This document shows positions 27,853 to 36,680 of a DNA stretch of 56,473 bases, piece by piece. The stretch comes from Bacteroidaceae bacterium (GTDB lineage: Bacteria > Bacteroidota > Bacteroidia > Bacteroidales > Bacteroidaceae). The notes under the pieces are model-generated. The model was not told the DNA's origin, did no database searches, and saw only the letters and a program-made list of their open reading frames with translations. The stretch spans positions 1 to 56,473 of the forward strand of contig JAFWPH010000048.1 of the NCBI GenBank assembly GCA_017509605.1. The letters run 5' to 3'. The position numbers and the translations under genes were made by a program. Every line of letters starts with the position of its first letter. Positions within the stretch are counted from its first letter, which is position 1.

Positions 27853-29739
27853 ATGGAGGATATCATTCATCTGCTACCTGACTCCGTGGCCAACCAGATC
27901 GCGGCTGGAGAAGTAGTGCAAAGACCGGCGTCAATCGTCAAGGAGATGGTCGAGAATTCCATCGATGCCCAGGCGACGAACGTACAGGTCCTCATCGTGG
28001 GAGGTGGGAAAACCTGTGTGCAGGTCATCGACAACGGAATAGGAATGTCGGAGACCGATGCACGCATGGCGTTCGAAAGACATGCCACATCCAAGATATC
28101 CAAAGCTGCCGACCTCTTCACGCTGACAACTATGGGATTCAGGGGAGAGGCGCTTGCTTCCATTGCTGCTGTGGCACACGTTGATCTCAAGACGAAAAGA
28201 CAAGAAGACCAACTGGGAGTGCATTTACTTATCCAGGGGTCAAAAGTCGTTGAACAAGAACCTGTGGCTTGTCCCGTGGGAAGCAATTTCGCCGTCAACA
28301 ACCTTTTCTACAATGTGCCGGCCAGACGGAAATTTCTTAAGTCCGACCAAACAGAACTGACGAATGTCATCACTGAGTTTGAACGAATCGCACTCGTGCA
28401 TCCTGACGTCGGATTCCAACTCTCCAGCAATGGCAACGAAGTCTATCATCTGCCTGCCACAATACTCAGACAGAGAATCATCGACATTTTCGGAAAGAAA
28501 ATCAATGCCGAACTGCTTCCCATTGAGGTTGAGACATCTATTGTCTCCATTTCAGGATATGTGGGAAAACCGGAAAGTGCACGTAAGAAAGGACCCAAGC
28601 AGTTCTTCTTCGTCAATGGGCGATTCATGAAACATCCCTATTTTCACGTGGCGGTCATGAAAGCCTACGAGCAATTGATCCCACCAGGAGAGCACGTCTC
28701 GTATTTCGTCTATTTGTCGGTTGACCCTTCCACCATCGATGTCAATGTGCATCCCACAAAAACGGAAATCAAATTCGATAACGAACAGGAAATATGGCAA
28801 GTGCTCTCGGCTGCTGTCCGCGAGGCACTCGGCAAGTTCAGTGCAGCACCTACCATCGACTTCGATGTCGAGGGAAGACCCGATATACCCGCTTTCATAC
28901 CTGCGGATACCAAAACAAAGACCACACCTGTCATGCCTACAACCTCTTCGTCCTACAATCCTTTCAACACTGGAGGGGCTCCGGCTTATCAACGGAAGAA
29001 CACCGAATGGGAGAAGCTGTACAGTACGAATAACAAAAACCAACGACAGGAAAGCACCAAAACACAAACAGTTTTTAGCCAGGACGACCCACTCGGATCG
29101 GACCTCTTTGCCGACAATACAGACAACACCGACTCACGGGCCGATAACCAGAACCAAACTGCCACCTGGCAGTACAACACCGACTTGCCCCATTTCCAGT
29201 ACAACGGCAAATACCTCGTTTTTCCCGCACCAAACGGAGTGGTGATGGTCAACCAGCATAGAGCACATGTCAGAGTGCTATACGAACGGTTCCTGAAAAG
29301 AATCAAGTCGAGGAAAATGGCTTCACAGGGACTGCTCTTTCCCGAAGTGGTACAGTTCACCAAAGCGGAGAAAGCTGTCATCGATGAGATCATCGAGGAC
29401 CTCGCTTTTATCGGATTCGAACTTACCGACCTTGGAGGTGGAGCATTTTCGGTTGGGGGAGTGCCTTCAGAGATACAAGGACTCAACCCCGTGGACTTGT
29501 TGCACAAACTCATCTCCTCCGCCATGGAGGAAACAGGTGGGGTGATAGAGGAAATGAAGGAAAGCGTAGCGCTCGCCATGGCAAAGTGTTCTGCCGTCGC
29601 TTACGGACAAGTACTCACCGAACAGGAAATCAATGAACTGCTCACAGCCCTTTTCAAATCGTCTTCTCCTCAGTTCACACCCGATGGTAAAAGCATTTTC
29701 GCACTACTCGACGACTTGGCCATCAATAAACTCTTTTAA
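27853..29739 (+). CDS. mutL: DNA mismatch repair protein MutL
   Basis: 628 residues. The N-terminal GHKL ATPase is well conserved: IAAGEVVQRP, the catalytic-Glu segment VENSIDAQAT, DNGIGM and TMGFRGEAL, with the transducer domain continuing to about residue 330. A low-complexity linker follows (about 345-435) and then a dimerisation domain. Where endonuclease-type MutL has DQHA(x)2E, this protein reads NQHRAHVR, and the C-terminal CPHGRP-type metal site is not seen (SPQFTPDGKS), so it probably lacks nicking activity. MutL links MutS to downstream repair. Confidence 0.95.
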   Translation: MEDIIHLLPDSVANQIAAGEVVQRPASIVKEMVENSIDAQATNVQVLIVGGGKTCVQVIDNGIGMSETDARMAFERHATSKISKAADLFTLTTMGFRGEALASIAAVAHVDLKTKRQEDQLGVHLLIQGSKVVEQEPVACPVGSNFAVNNLFYNVPARRKFLKSDQTELTNVITEFERIALVHPDVGFQLSSNGNEVYHLPATILRQRIIDIFGKKINAELLPIEVETSIVSISGYVGKPESARKKGPKQFFFVNGRFMKHPYFHVAVMKAYEQLIPPGEHVSYFVYLSVDPSTIDVNVHPTKTEIKFDNEQEIWQVLSAAVREALGKFSAAPTIDFDVEGRPDIPAFIPADTKTKTTPVMPTTSSSYNPFNTGGAPAYQRKNTEWEKLYSTNNKNQRQESTKTQTVFSQDDPLGSDLFADNTDNTDSRADNQNQTATWQYNTDLPHFQYNGKYLVFPAPNGVVMVNQHRAHVRVLYERFLKRIKSRKMASQGLLFPEVVQFTKAEKAVIDEIIEDLAFIGFELTDLGGGAFSVGGVPSEIQGLNPVDLLHKLISSAMEETGGVIEEMKESVALAMAKCSAVAYGQVLTEQEINELLTALFKSSSPQFTPDGKSIFALLDDLAINKLF

Positions 29740-29781
29740 TGACGCTTTTTGCACAAAATAGACTTGAACATACCTTGAAAC

Positions 29782-29806
29782 AACCAAAAAAACACGCTTT
29801 TTGGTT
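29782..29806 (+). terminator. Hairpin after mutL
   Basis: A perfect 9-bp inverted repeat, AACCAAAAA (29782-29790) and TTTTTGGTT (29798-29806). It is AT-rich and lacks a good T-run on the plus strand, so termination is uncertain. Confidence 0.4.
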
Positions 29807-29844
29807 AAAAAAGCACGCCACAACAAAAAAAAACTGAATTTTTC

Positions 29845-29876
29845 TTGCTGATTATTGAGTAAAAGCGTTAAATTTG
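29845..29876 (+). promoter_or_regulatory. ompA promoter
   Basis: TTG at 29845-29847 and TAAATTTG at 29869-29876 are 21 bp apart. Transcripts would have a leader of about 105 bases holding an imperfect hairpin (TTAAGGCGCATTAT near 29884, ATAATTATGCCTTGTTAA from 29911). Confidence 0.65.
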
Positions 29877-29987
29877 CAAAACATTAAGGCGCATTATGCT
29901 TGCAAAAGGGATAATTATGCCTTGTTAAGAAGAGAAGTGAGAATAAATTAAACAAACTAATATATTCATTTTTTATTCAAAAGTATT

Positions 29988-31163
29988 ATGAAAAAATTTT
30001 TGATTGCTTTGGCTTTTGCCACAGTTGGTACTGTTGCTCTTAACGCACAGACCACTACTATCGAAGCACCAACTCTTTCAAAGTACTCAGTGGCCACTAA
30101 CTCTTTCTGGTCAAACTGGTTCATTCAGGCTGGTGTTGACATGTCGCTCGCTAACCCACACGGTGTGAACTTCATGGACGATGTATTCCCCAATGGTAAG
30201 TCTTTCGGTGTTGACCTTGCAGTTGGCAAGCAGTTCACTCCTGGACTCGGACTCCGTCTGAAACTCAACTGGGAGAACGGTCAGATCGAGAACAAGCACA
30301 ATACTTGGACTCCTGACTACGATGCAGGTGGTTATGCAGGCCTCTATGGCGATGTGATGTTCAACCTCAGCAACATGCTCTGTGGTTATAGCGCTACTCG
30401 TACTTGGAACTTCATTCCTTTCATGCGTGGTGGTGTGATCCGCAATTTCGGTTTGAACTACTATGCTCCTGCTGTTGGCGCTGGTATCGAGAACACTTGG
30501 CGCTTTGGACAGCACTTCGGCATCTACCTCGACGCTGCTTACACTTGGACAACTCATGTGTTTGGCAGAAACACTCCTTACTACGCTGTAAATACTCATC
30601 ATGCTGAGTGGGGTCATGGTATCGTAAGCGTTGACCTTGGTGTACAGTTCTACCTTGGCAAGGCTACATTCGACCAGGCTGTTCGTCTTGAGGACTACAA
30701 CGCTCTTGCTGCCGCTTCTGAGGCTGCTCTCGCAAGACTCCGCGCTGAACTCGACGCTGAGAAGAGACTCAATGCTGACCTCCAGGCTCAGCTCGCTAAG
30801 TGGAAGAACCACGTATGTCCAAAGGGTGATGCAACAACTATCATCGGCAACGCTGCTTCTTCAATCTTCTTCAACCTCAACTCTTCTAAGATCAACAACA
30901 AGAAGGACCTCATCAACCTCGAGGCTATCGCTACTGCTGCTAAGAACTGCGGTGGTAAGGTGGTCATCACTGGTAGCGCTGACAGCAAGACAGGTTCTGC
31001 TACAATCAACCAGAAGCTCGCTGAGGCTCGTGCTAACGCAGTGGCTAACGAACTCGTTAACCTCGGTGTAAGCCGTGACAAGATTGAAACTAAGGCTCTC
31101 GGTGGTGTGGCTGACGTAACTCCGTACCCACTCAACCGTCGCGCTGTTGTTGAGATCAAGTAA
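29988..31163 (+). CDS. ompA: OmpA-family outer-membrane protein
   Basis: 391 residues with a signal peptide (ending LNAQ, about 21). The N-terminal 220 residues read as a membrane beta-barrel (alternating aromatic strands such as GLRLKLNWENG and GIVSVDLGVQFYLG). A short coiled coil follows (AALARLRAELDAEKRLNADLQAQL, about 245-270). The C-terminal OmpA/peptidoglycan-binding domain is present (SIFFNLNSSKI and the end NRRAVVEIK). It ties the outer membrane to the cell wall and is normally very abundant in this group. Codon choice (GCT, CGT, GGT, AAG, CTC) is unlike that of its neighbours and suggests high expression, as do the strong promoter and terminator. Confidence 0.93.
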   Translation: MKKFLIALAFATVGTVALNAQTTTIEAPTLSKYSVATNSFWSNWFIQAGVDMSLANPHGVNFMDDVFPNGKSFGVDLAVGKQFTPGLGLRLKLNWENGQIENKHNTWTPDYDAGGYAGLYGDVMFNLSNMLCGYSATRTWNFIPFMRGGVIRNFGLNYYAPAVGAGIENTWRFGQHFGIYLDAAYTWTTHVFGRNTPYYAVNTHHAEWGHGIVSVDLGVQFYLGKATFDQAVRLEDYNALAAASEAALARLRAELDAEKRLNADLQAQLAKWKNHVCPKGDATTIIGNAASSIFFNLNSSKINNKKDLINLEAIATAAKNCGGKVVITGSADSKTGSATINQKLAEARANAVANELVNLGVSRDKIETKALGGVADVTPYPLNRRAVVEIK

Positions 31164-31184
31164 TCACACAGAAGCGTATATCTT

Positions 31185-31217
31185 AAAAAGGTGCATCCTG
31201 CGGGATGCGCCTTTTTT
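31185..31217 (+). terminator. ompA terminator
   Basis: AAAAAGGTGCATCC, a TGCG loop, then GGATGCGCCTTTTTT: a textbook GC-rich hairpin with a T-run. Confidence 0.92.
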
Positions 31218-31261
31218 GTTTTTTTAAATCTTCTCTTTTCGTGTTTCAACTGATTTTATGC

Positions 31262-31269
31262 TACTTTTG
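31262..31269 (+). promoter_or_regulatory. -7 box for the small lipoprotein gene
   Basis: TACTTTTG followed by C, 31 bases before the ATG at 31301, which argues against extending the reading frame left to 31205. Confidence 0.5.
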
Positions 31270-31300
31270 CATTCTGAAATCAATCACTAATTATTTGAAT

Positions 31301-31660
31301 ATGAAAAAGTATCTGATGCTTATCGCCTTGACGATGTTACTTGTCTCAATGTCATCATGCACCACAAAGCAAATGGCCATGAACCGTCTCGAGGGCTTCT
31401 CCACTGAATTAAGAGATAATAGCGAGAACTATGATCTGGAACAGTGGAAAGATGCACTTGATAAATTCGTGAAAATCAGAAAGAATATCGCGAAGCACCA
31501 CTATACAGCAAGCGAACGGATGCAGATCGGACTGACCGAAGGACGATGCATAGGATATATCGCAAGCGGAGCCAAGAAAGGGGCTATCAACAACATCGGA
31601 GGAATCTCAAGCGAAGTCAAGGGAATCATCGACGGACTGATGGAGTCTGAGGCTAAATAA
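31301..31660 (+). CDS. Small lipoprotein of unknown function
   Basis: 119 residues with a lipoprotein signal (MSSC, Cys20). The mature part is mainly helical with many charged residues and a Gly/Ala-rich stretch near the end (IASGAKKGAINNIGG). No domain was recognised. The start is fixed by a -7 box at 31262-31269. It lies 60 bases upstream of the patatin-like gene and may be cotranscribed. Confidence 0.7.
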   Translation: MKKYLMLIALTMLLVSMSSCTTKQMAMNRLEGFSTELRDNSENYDLEQWKDALDKFVKIRKNIAKHHYTASERMQIGLTEGRCIGYIASGAKKGAINNIGGISSEVKGIIDGLMESEAK

Positions 31661-31720
31661 ATAATGAGAACATCTTAATACGGATTCTTCAGCTACCTGA
31701 AAGGACGTCTTTATATCACT

Positions 31721-32767
31721 ATGCCAAAAAATCATTACAGGATTTTGACGCTCGCATTGTCACTCATCATGATGGTGGGGTGTGAGATTCGTTCACAAGT
31801 CGTTAAACAAGAACGGCCCAAAATCGGACTTGTCCTCGGCGGCGGTGGAGCGAAAGGAGCTGCCGAGGTGGGAGTGCTCAAGGTGATGGAGGCCGCCGGT
31901 ATCAAACCCGACTACATCGCCGGAACAAGCATCGGATCCATTCTCGGAGCTTTGTATGCCTCGGGATATACACCTGCACAACTCGACACCCTGATGCGCT
32001 CTCAGGATTGGGTGACATTGATAGGAGACCGGAACACTGACCTCAAACAGAAAATCGTCAGCGAGGACAGCACAGCTTATTATGTGTTCGGCTTTCCCAT
32101 AATGAGAAAAAACAAGCATCCCGAAGCCAATGGAGTGGGGATGTTGAGGGGTGACCATATCATGGAATTGATCGACAGCTGCACCAATCTACCCGACAGC
32201 GTGAATTTCGACGAATTGAACATCCCCTTCCGATGTGTGGCTTACGACATGCAAAACAAGAAAGAAGTGGTCATGGACCGAGGAAACCTGCCTTTGGCGG
32301 TCAGGGCAAGTATGGCCATTCCTGGAGCATTCAAACCTGTCAGGCTAAACGACATGGTGCTCCTCGATGGAGGACTGATCAACAACTTGCCTGTAGATGT
32401 CGTCAGACAAATGGGAGCCGACATCGTTATCGCCATCGACCTCACACAGCATAAAAAAGAAACACGTGACATCTCTGTCGGCATCGGAGGACTACTCGAC
32501 TGGGTAATCTCAAGACCTGACCTCATCAAATACAATCAGAATGTCGATTCAGCTGATATCTATATCAATCCCATACTCGACGGATATGGAGTGACCAGCT
32601 TCAACCGTAATAGCATAGAGGTGATGATCGACCTGGGAGAAACGGAGGCGTGGAAACACTACAAACAGTTGGTCGATCTCAAAAACGGACACTTCAAAAA
32701 AGATGATTCTGAACTCGAACTGAGACACCTCAATCCTAATGGGGATAAAAAACGACGAAATCCATAG
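31721..32767 (+). CDS. Patatin-like phospholipase, lipoprotein
   Basis: 348 residues. The patatin fold has its oxyanion-hole GGGGAKG (about 40-46), nucleophile Ser70 in GTSIG and dyad Asp216 in DGGL. The N-terminus has a signal with a lipobox (MVGC, Cys21), so it is probably membrane-anchored on the periplasmic side. Such enzymes hydrolyse acyl esters of lipids. Longer family members carry a C-terminal surface-antigen-type barrel; this one ends shortly after the patatin domain. Confidence 0.88.
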   Translation: MPKNHYRILTLALSLIMMVGCEIRSQVVKQERPKIGLVLGGGGAKGAAEVGVLKVMEAAGIKPDYIAGTSIGSILGALYASGYTPAQLDTLMRSQDWVTLIGDRNTDLKQKIVSEDSTAYYVFGFPIMRKNKHPEANGVGMLRGDHIMELIDSCTNLPDSVNFDELNIPFRCVAYDMQNKKEVVMDRGNLPLAVRASMAIPGAFKPVRLNDMVLLDGGLINNLPVDVVRQMGADIVIAIDLTQHKKETRDISVGIGGLLDWVISRPDLIKYNQNVDSADIYINPILDGYGVTSFNRNSIEVMIDLGETEAWKHYKQLVDLKNGHFKKDDSELELRHLNPNGDKKRRNP

Positions 32768-32786
32768 CATTCGTCTGTCCTTCCCC

Positions 32787-32816
32787 TTGATATGTCGCAG
32801 AAAATGCCTAAATTTG
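32787..32816 (+). promoter_or_regulatory. trpS promoter
   Basis: TTG (32787-32789) and TAAATTTG (32809-32816), 19 bp apart. The leader contains a possible hairpin (GGCCGCC 32866-32872 with GGCTGCC 32880-32886) before the ATG at 32919. Confidence 0.6.
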
Positions 32817-32918
32817 CACCTTGAATTCCAACCCTTCTCGGGGCGGAAATACGATAAGTCCTGAAGGCCGCCATCTCATGGCTGCCGGGTCAAAGATTTT
32901 AACAAATTCAAACAATAA

Positions 32919-33908
32919 ATGGAAACAGTATTAAGTGGTATCAGACCAACCGGCAACCTGCACCTCGGTAATTATTACGGGGCAGTCAGAAGTTTTGTGA
33001 AAATGCAATATGAATACAACTGCTTCTTCTTCATCGCCGACTGGCATTCTTTAACCACTCATCCCACACCTGAGAACATTCAGAACAGCGCAAGGACAAT
33101 TCTCGCAGAGTACCTCGCATGTGGACTCGACCCCGAGAAAGCCACTATCTACGTGCAAAGCGATGTGCCCGAAACCATCGAACTCTATCTCTACCTCAAC
33201 ATGAACACCTATATCGGAGAACTTGGGCGTGTCACTACTTTCAAGGAAAAAGCCAGGCAACAACCCGATAACGTCAATGCCGGACTCTTCACCTATCCCA
33301 CACTCATGGCTGCCGATATCCTGCAGCACAGGGCAACTAAAGTGCCTGTCGGAAAAGACCAGGAGCAGAATATGGAGATGGCACGCAAGTGCGCCAGAAG
33401 ATTCAACAACATCTATAAGACCGAACTGTTCCCCGAGCCACAGAACTTCTACTTCGCTAAAGAGGCAGTCAAGGTTCCTGGACTCGACGGCTCCGGAAAG
33501 ATGGGAAAAAGCGACGGCAACTGCATCTATCTCTGCGATGAGCCTAAAGTTATCAGAAAGAAAGTGATGAAGGCCGTTACTGACTTGGGACCTCAAACAC
33601 CTAACAGCCCGAAACCTGAGGTGATACAGAACCTCTTCAACTTCATGAAGATCGTATCTGCTGAAGACACCTATAACTACTTCGACGAGAAATGGAATGA
33701 CTGCACACTCCGGTATGGAGATATGAAAAAACAACTTGCCGAGGATGTGGTGGCTGTGATACAACCTATTCAGGAACGCATCAATGAGTTCGCTACCAAT
33801 CAGCAACTCCTTGACAACATCGCAAGAATGGGAGCGGAGAAGGCACGCGAGAGTGCTGCGGCCACACTGCGAGAAGTACGCAAGATCATCGGCTTCAGAG
33901 TGTATTGA
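32919..33908 (+). CDS. trpS: Tryptophanyl-tRNA synthetase
   Basis: 329 residues. Class I signatures are present: the HIGH equivalent HLGN (about 15-18, TGNLHLGNYYG) and the KMSKS equivalent GKMGKS. The N-terminal GIRPTGNLHLG is characteristic of TrpRS. It charges tRNA-Trp. It has its own promoter and a bidirectional terminator that also serves the tRNA genes converging from the right. Confidence 0.96.
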   Translation: METVLSGIRPTGNLHLGNYYGAVRSFVKMQYEYNCFFFIADWHSLTTHPTPENIQNSARTILAEYLACGLDPEKATIYVQSDVPETIELYLYLNMNTYIGELGRVTTFKEKARQQPDNVNAGLFTYPTLMAADILQHRATKVPVGKDQEQNMEMARKCARRFNNIYKTELFPEPQNFYFAKEAVKVPGLDGSGKMGKSDGNCIYLCDEPKVIRKKVMKAVTDLGPQTPNSPKPEVIQNLFNFMKIVSAEDTYNYFDEKWNDCTLRYGDMKKQLAEDVVAVIQPIQERINEFATNQQLLDNIARMGAEKARESAAATLREVRKIIGFRVY

Positions 33909-33935
33909 TACGAACGGAGAAAGATAATAACATAC

Positions 33936-33974
33936 AAAGAAAAAGGCATCTGAATCTCAGATGCCTTTTTCTTT
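33936..33974. terminator. Bidirectional terminator between trpS and tRNA-Pro
   Basis: A perfect 18-bp stem (33936-33953 with 33957-33974) with an ATC loop, rich in A on the left and T on the right, so it works on both strands. It ends two bases before the 3' end of the first tRNA. Confidence 0.9.
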
Positions 33975-33975
33975 G

Positions 33976-34048
33976 TCGGGGCAGCGTGACTCGAACACGC
34001 GACCGCCTGGTCCCAAACCAGGAACGCTACCAACTGCGCTATACCCCG
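33976..34048 (-). tRNA. tRNA-Pro(UGG), copy 2
   Basis: On the minus strand the 73 bases begin CGGGGTATAGCGCAGTTGG and fold as a tRNA: acceptor CGGGGTA with TGCCCCG, anticodon loop TTTGGGA (anticodon TGG), and T-arm around TTCGAGT. CCA is not encoded. It is the distal copy of a tandem pair. Confidence 0.95.
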
Positions 34049-34085
34049 AGGGCTCGGATCTACAAATTCCTCTTTCCTTCAATAG

Positions 34086-34158
34086 TCGGGGCAGCGTGAC
34101 TCGAACACGCGACCGCCTGGTCCCAAACCAGGAACGCTACCAACTGCGCTATACCCCG
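34086..34158 (-). tRNA. tRNA-Pro(UGG), copy 1
   Basis: Identical in sequence to the copy at 33976-34048 and 37 bases from it. It is the promoter-proximal gene, transcribed from the minus-strand promoter at 34202-34232. Confidence 0.95.
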
Positions 34159-34201
34159 ATGCTATTAATGCGAAATGAATGTCTGTATCCAAAAAACGGT
34201 G

Positions 34202-34232
34202 CAAAATTACACACTTTTTGCAAATTCTCAAA
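34202..34232 (-). promoter_or_regulatory. tRNA-Pro promoter (minus strand)
   Basis: On the minus strand, TTTG (34229-34232) and TAATTTTG (34202-34209) are 19 bp apart, a full consensus match, about 43 bases upstream of the first tRNA. Confidence 0.8.
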
Positions 34233-34324
34233 AGTTTTTCCCAAAAAACTTTACCACAACCGCAAAAATCATAAACTACCATGTTTTTTCATTCTCACTG
34301 TGTGCGTATATCAACGCTTTTTGC

Positions 34325-34332
34325 TAATTTTG
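34325..34332 (+). promoter_or_regulatory. -7 box for the SUI1-family gene
   Basis: TAATTTTG, 79 bases upstream of the ATG at 34412; no clear -33 element. Confidence 0.45.
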
Positions 34333-34411
34333 TAATCGAAGATTGGCGTAGAGCGTAGAACAGACTGGATATGATGAGAATAGCCATTCTACAACTAATG
34401 ACGAACGGATT

Positions 34412-34753
34412 ATGAAGAAGAATAATGACTGGAAAGATAGATTAGGAGTCGTGTTTTCGACAAACCCTGATTTCGCTTATCAAGACGAGGATCAGCAACC
34501 GATGGATTCGCTTGCTCCTGGACAACAGAAACTAAGGCTCAGAATAGAGAAAAACGGACGCGGAGGAAAAACCGTGACTGTCATCAGTGGATTTGTTGGC
34601 AAAGAGGAAGAACTCAAGGAACTGGCGCGAATGCTCAAGACCCGGTGTGGAGTGGGAGGTTCATGCAAAGAAGGAGAAATCATCATACAAGGGGATTTTA
34701 AGAACCGAATCATAGATATACTCAAACAAGAGGGCTATACCAACTCCAAGTGA
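34412..34753 (+). CDS. SUI1/eIF1-family translation factor (YciH-like)
   Basis: 113 residues. The C-terminal 75 residues have the SUI1 fold pattern (RIEKNGRGGKTVTVISGF, then KTRCGVGGSCKEGEIIIQGDF), as in eIF1 and bacterial YciH. YciH has been linked to fidelity of translation initiation. The N-terminal 35 residues are a charged extension. It stands alone between the tRNA genes and parA. Confidence 0.92.
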   Translation: MKKNNDWKDRLGVVFSTNPDFAYQDEDQQPMDSLAPGQQKLRLRIEKNGRGGKTVTVISGFVGKEEELKELARMLKTRCGVGGSCKEGEIIIQGDFKNRIIDILKQEGYTNSK

Positions 34754-34829
34754 CGGTCTTCGTATCTACATTTATCGTTAAAAAAAGAAAACAAACGATA
34801 GAAGTGCATGAAACCACGATAAAAATGAC

Positions 34830-34837
34830 TATCTTTG
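34830..34837 (+). promoter_or_regulatory. -7 box for parAB
   Basis: TATCTTTG, about 100 bases upstream of the parA start; no good TTTG at the -33 position. Confidence 0.45.
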
Positions 34838-34940
34838 CATTTTATTAGCACGGCTTTTGATGCAAGTCCTATCGCAAGCACCACGTGACCAATAAGAAAA
34901 GAGAATGTAAGAAAGATAAAGAAGAGATTTATTACAAGAT

Positions 34941-35708
34941 ATGAGTAAAATAATCGCATTGGCAAACCAAAAGGGTGGAGTGGGGAAAACCACTACCGCC
35001 ATCAATCTCGCAGCATCTTTGGCTACTATGGAAAAGAAAGTCCTTGTTGTCGATGCCGATCCACAGGCCAACGCCTCATCAGGACTCGGAGTCGATATTC
35101 AACAAGTCGATACCTCTATCTACGACTGCCTCATCAACGATGTGGACATCAACGGGGCTATCTATACCACTGACATCGACGGACTCGACATCGTACCATC
35201 ACATATCGACCTCGTAGGAGCCGAAATAGAGATGCTCAACATCAACAACAGAGAGAAAATTCTCAAGAACGTACTCGACCCACTCAGAAAGGATTACGAC
35301 TACATCATCATCGACTGCTCACCCTCACTCGGACTTATCACTGTCAATTCACTTACTGCAGCCGATTCCATCATCATTCCTGTTCAGTGCGAGTACTTCG
35401 CACTCGAAGGAATAAGCAAACTGCTCAACACCATTAAAATCATCAAGTCGAAACTCAATCCCGCACTCGAAATAGAAGGATTCCTACTCACAATGTATGA
35501 TTCGAGACTCAGACTTGCCAACCAAATATTCGAGGAGGTCAAACGCCACTTCCAAGAACTGGTCTTCAAGACCGTCATCCAACGCAATGTTAAACTCAGC
35601 GAGGCGCCCAGCCATGGACTACCCTGCATACTTTACGACGCAACATCGTCTGGAGCACGCAATTATGTCGCACTCGCCAAAGAACTCATAGCAAGGGAAA
35701 AACAATAA
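34941..35708 (+). CDS. parA: Chromosome-partition ATPase ParA/Soj
   Basis: 255 residues with the deviant Walker A KGGVGKTT (about 11-18), Walker A' (VVDADPQAN) and Walker B (IIIDCSPSLG). The first lysine of the deviant P-loop is present. ParA forms ATP-dependent dimers on DNA and moves ParB-parS complexes. parB follows after 37 bases. The set parA-parB-DUF5683-MltD-RSH that starts here is a common chromosomal order in Bacteroidales, so this is the chromosomal system and not a plasmid remnant. Confidence 0.96.
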   Translation: MSKIIALANQKGGVGKTTTAINLAASLATMEKKVLVVDADPQANASSGLGVDIQQVDTSIYDCLINDVDINGAIYTTDIDGLDIVPSHIDLVGAEIEMLNINNREKILKNVLDPLRKDYDYIIIDCSPSLGLITVNSLTAADSIIIPVQCEYFALEGISKLLNTIKIIKSKLNPALEIEGFLLTMYDSRLRLANQIFEEVKRHFQELVFKTVIQRNVKLSEAPSHGLPCILYDATSSGARNYVALAKELIAREKQ

Positions 35709-35745
35709 GGAACAACATTTCATGACCATCTAGAAACTGACAATC

Positions 35746-36624
35746 ATGGCTGTAAAGAAAAAATTCAACGCGCTTGGAAAAGGACTCGATGCACTTATCT
35801 CTACCGATGATGTGCATACAGAGGGATCCTCTACCATCAACGAGATAAAAATCAACCTCATCGACGCTAACCCTAATCAGCCAAGAAGGGAATTCAACCA
35901 GGAGTCGCTTCAGGAACTCGCTGACTCCATCAAGGAAATAGGCATCATCCAGCCCATCACGCTTAGACAGATGGAAAACGGACGCTACCAAATCATCGCT
36001 GGAGAAAGAAGATGGAGAGCATCGCAACTCGCCGGACTCGCGACGATACCTGCCTATATCAGAACGGCTGACGACGAGAACGTCATGGAGATGGCCCTCA
36101 TTGAGAACATACAACGACAAGACCTCAACTCCGTAGAAATAGCGCTCGCCTACCAAAGGCTCATCGACACTTACGGACTGACACAGGAGAAACTGTCGGA
36201 AAGGGTGGGGAAGAAACGAACAACCATCGCCAACTACCTCAGACTCCTCAAACTGCCAGCACCCGTGCAAGTGGCATTGCAGAACCACGAAATCGACATG
36301 GGACATGCAAGGGCACTCCTCGCACTCGACGACCCCAAAATGCAAATCAAACTATTCCGGGACACCAAAATCAAGGGATATTCGGTCAGAAAGGTTGAGG
36401 AACTGATCAAGCAAATCAATGCTTATGGAACAGAGAAGGCAAACAAGGTGGATCGGACATTGCCACAGAATGTGATCGACATCTGCGATGAATTGTCCAA
36501 GGCCGTAGGAGCGAAAGTTACCGCCACTTACAAGAAAACCGGTGGAGGAAAGATAAGTATCCCTTTCTCTGACATGCAACAACTGCAAAAAATACAGCAA
36601 CTACTCGCACAACTCGGAGAATAA
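35746..36624 (+). CDS. parB: Chromosome-partition protein ParB/Spo0J
   Basis: 292 residues. The N-terminus (KKKFNALGKGLDALI) contains the ParA-stimulating stretch. The CTPase/ParB-N domain has GERRWRAS and ENIQRQDLN, and a central helix-turn-helix is followed by a C-terminal dimerisation region. ParB binds parS and slides as a CTP-gated clamp. No convincing parS site was found in the window. Confidence 0.96.
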   Translation: MAVKKKFNALGKGLDALISTDDVHTEGSSTINEIKINLIDANPNQPRREFNQESLQELADSIKEIGIIQPITLRQMENGRYQIIAGERRWRASQLAGLATIPAYIRTADDENVMEMALIENIQRQDLNSVEIALAYQRLIDTYGLTQEKLSERVGKKRTTIANYLRLLKLPAPVQVALQNHEIDMGHARALLALDDPKMQIKLFRDTKIKGYSVRKVEELIKQINAYGTEKANKVDRTLPQNVIDICDELSKAVGAKVTATYKKTGGGKISIPFSDMQQLQKIQQLLAQLGE

Positions 36625-36680
36625 ACAATCAAGACAAGGTGATCAGACACGGCTTACATACAGTTCTCGGTAAGGGCATC

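Noticed and set aside
32820..32918. T-box or tryptophan riboswitch before trpS
   Set aside because: The leader is only about 95 bases and lacks a T-box sequence or a terminator/antiterminator pair; a short hairpin at 32866-32886 is all that is seen.
34878..34890. CCACGTGA core upstream of parA as a parS site
   Set aside because: Only the central CACGTG matches the usual parS palindrome; the flanks do not form the expected symmetric 14-16 bp site.
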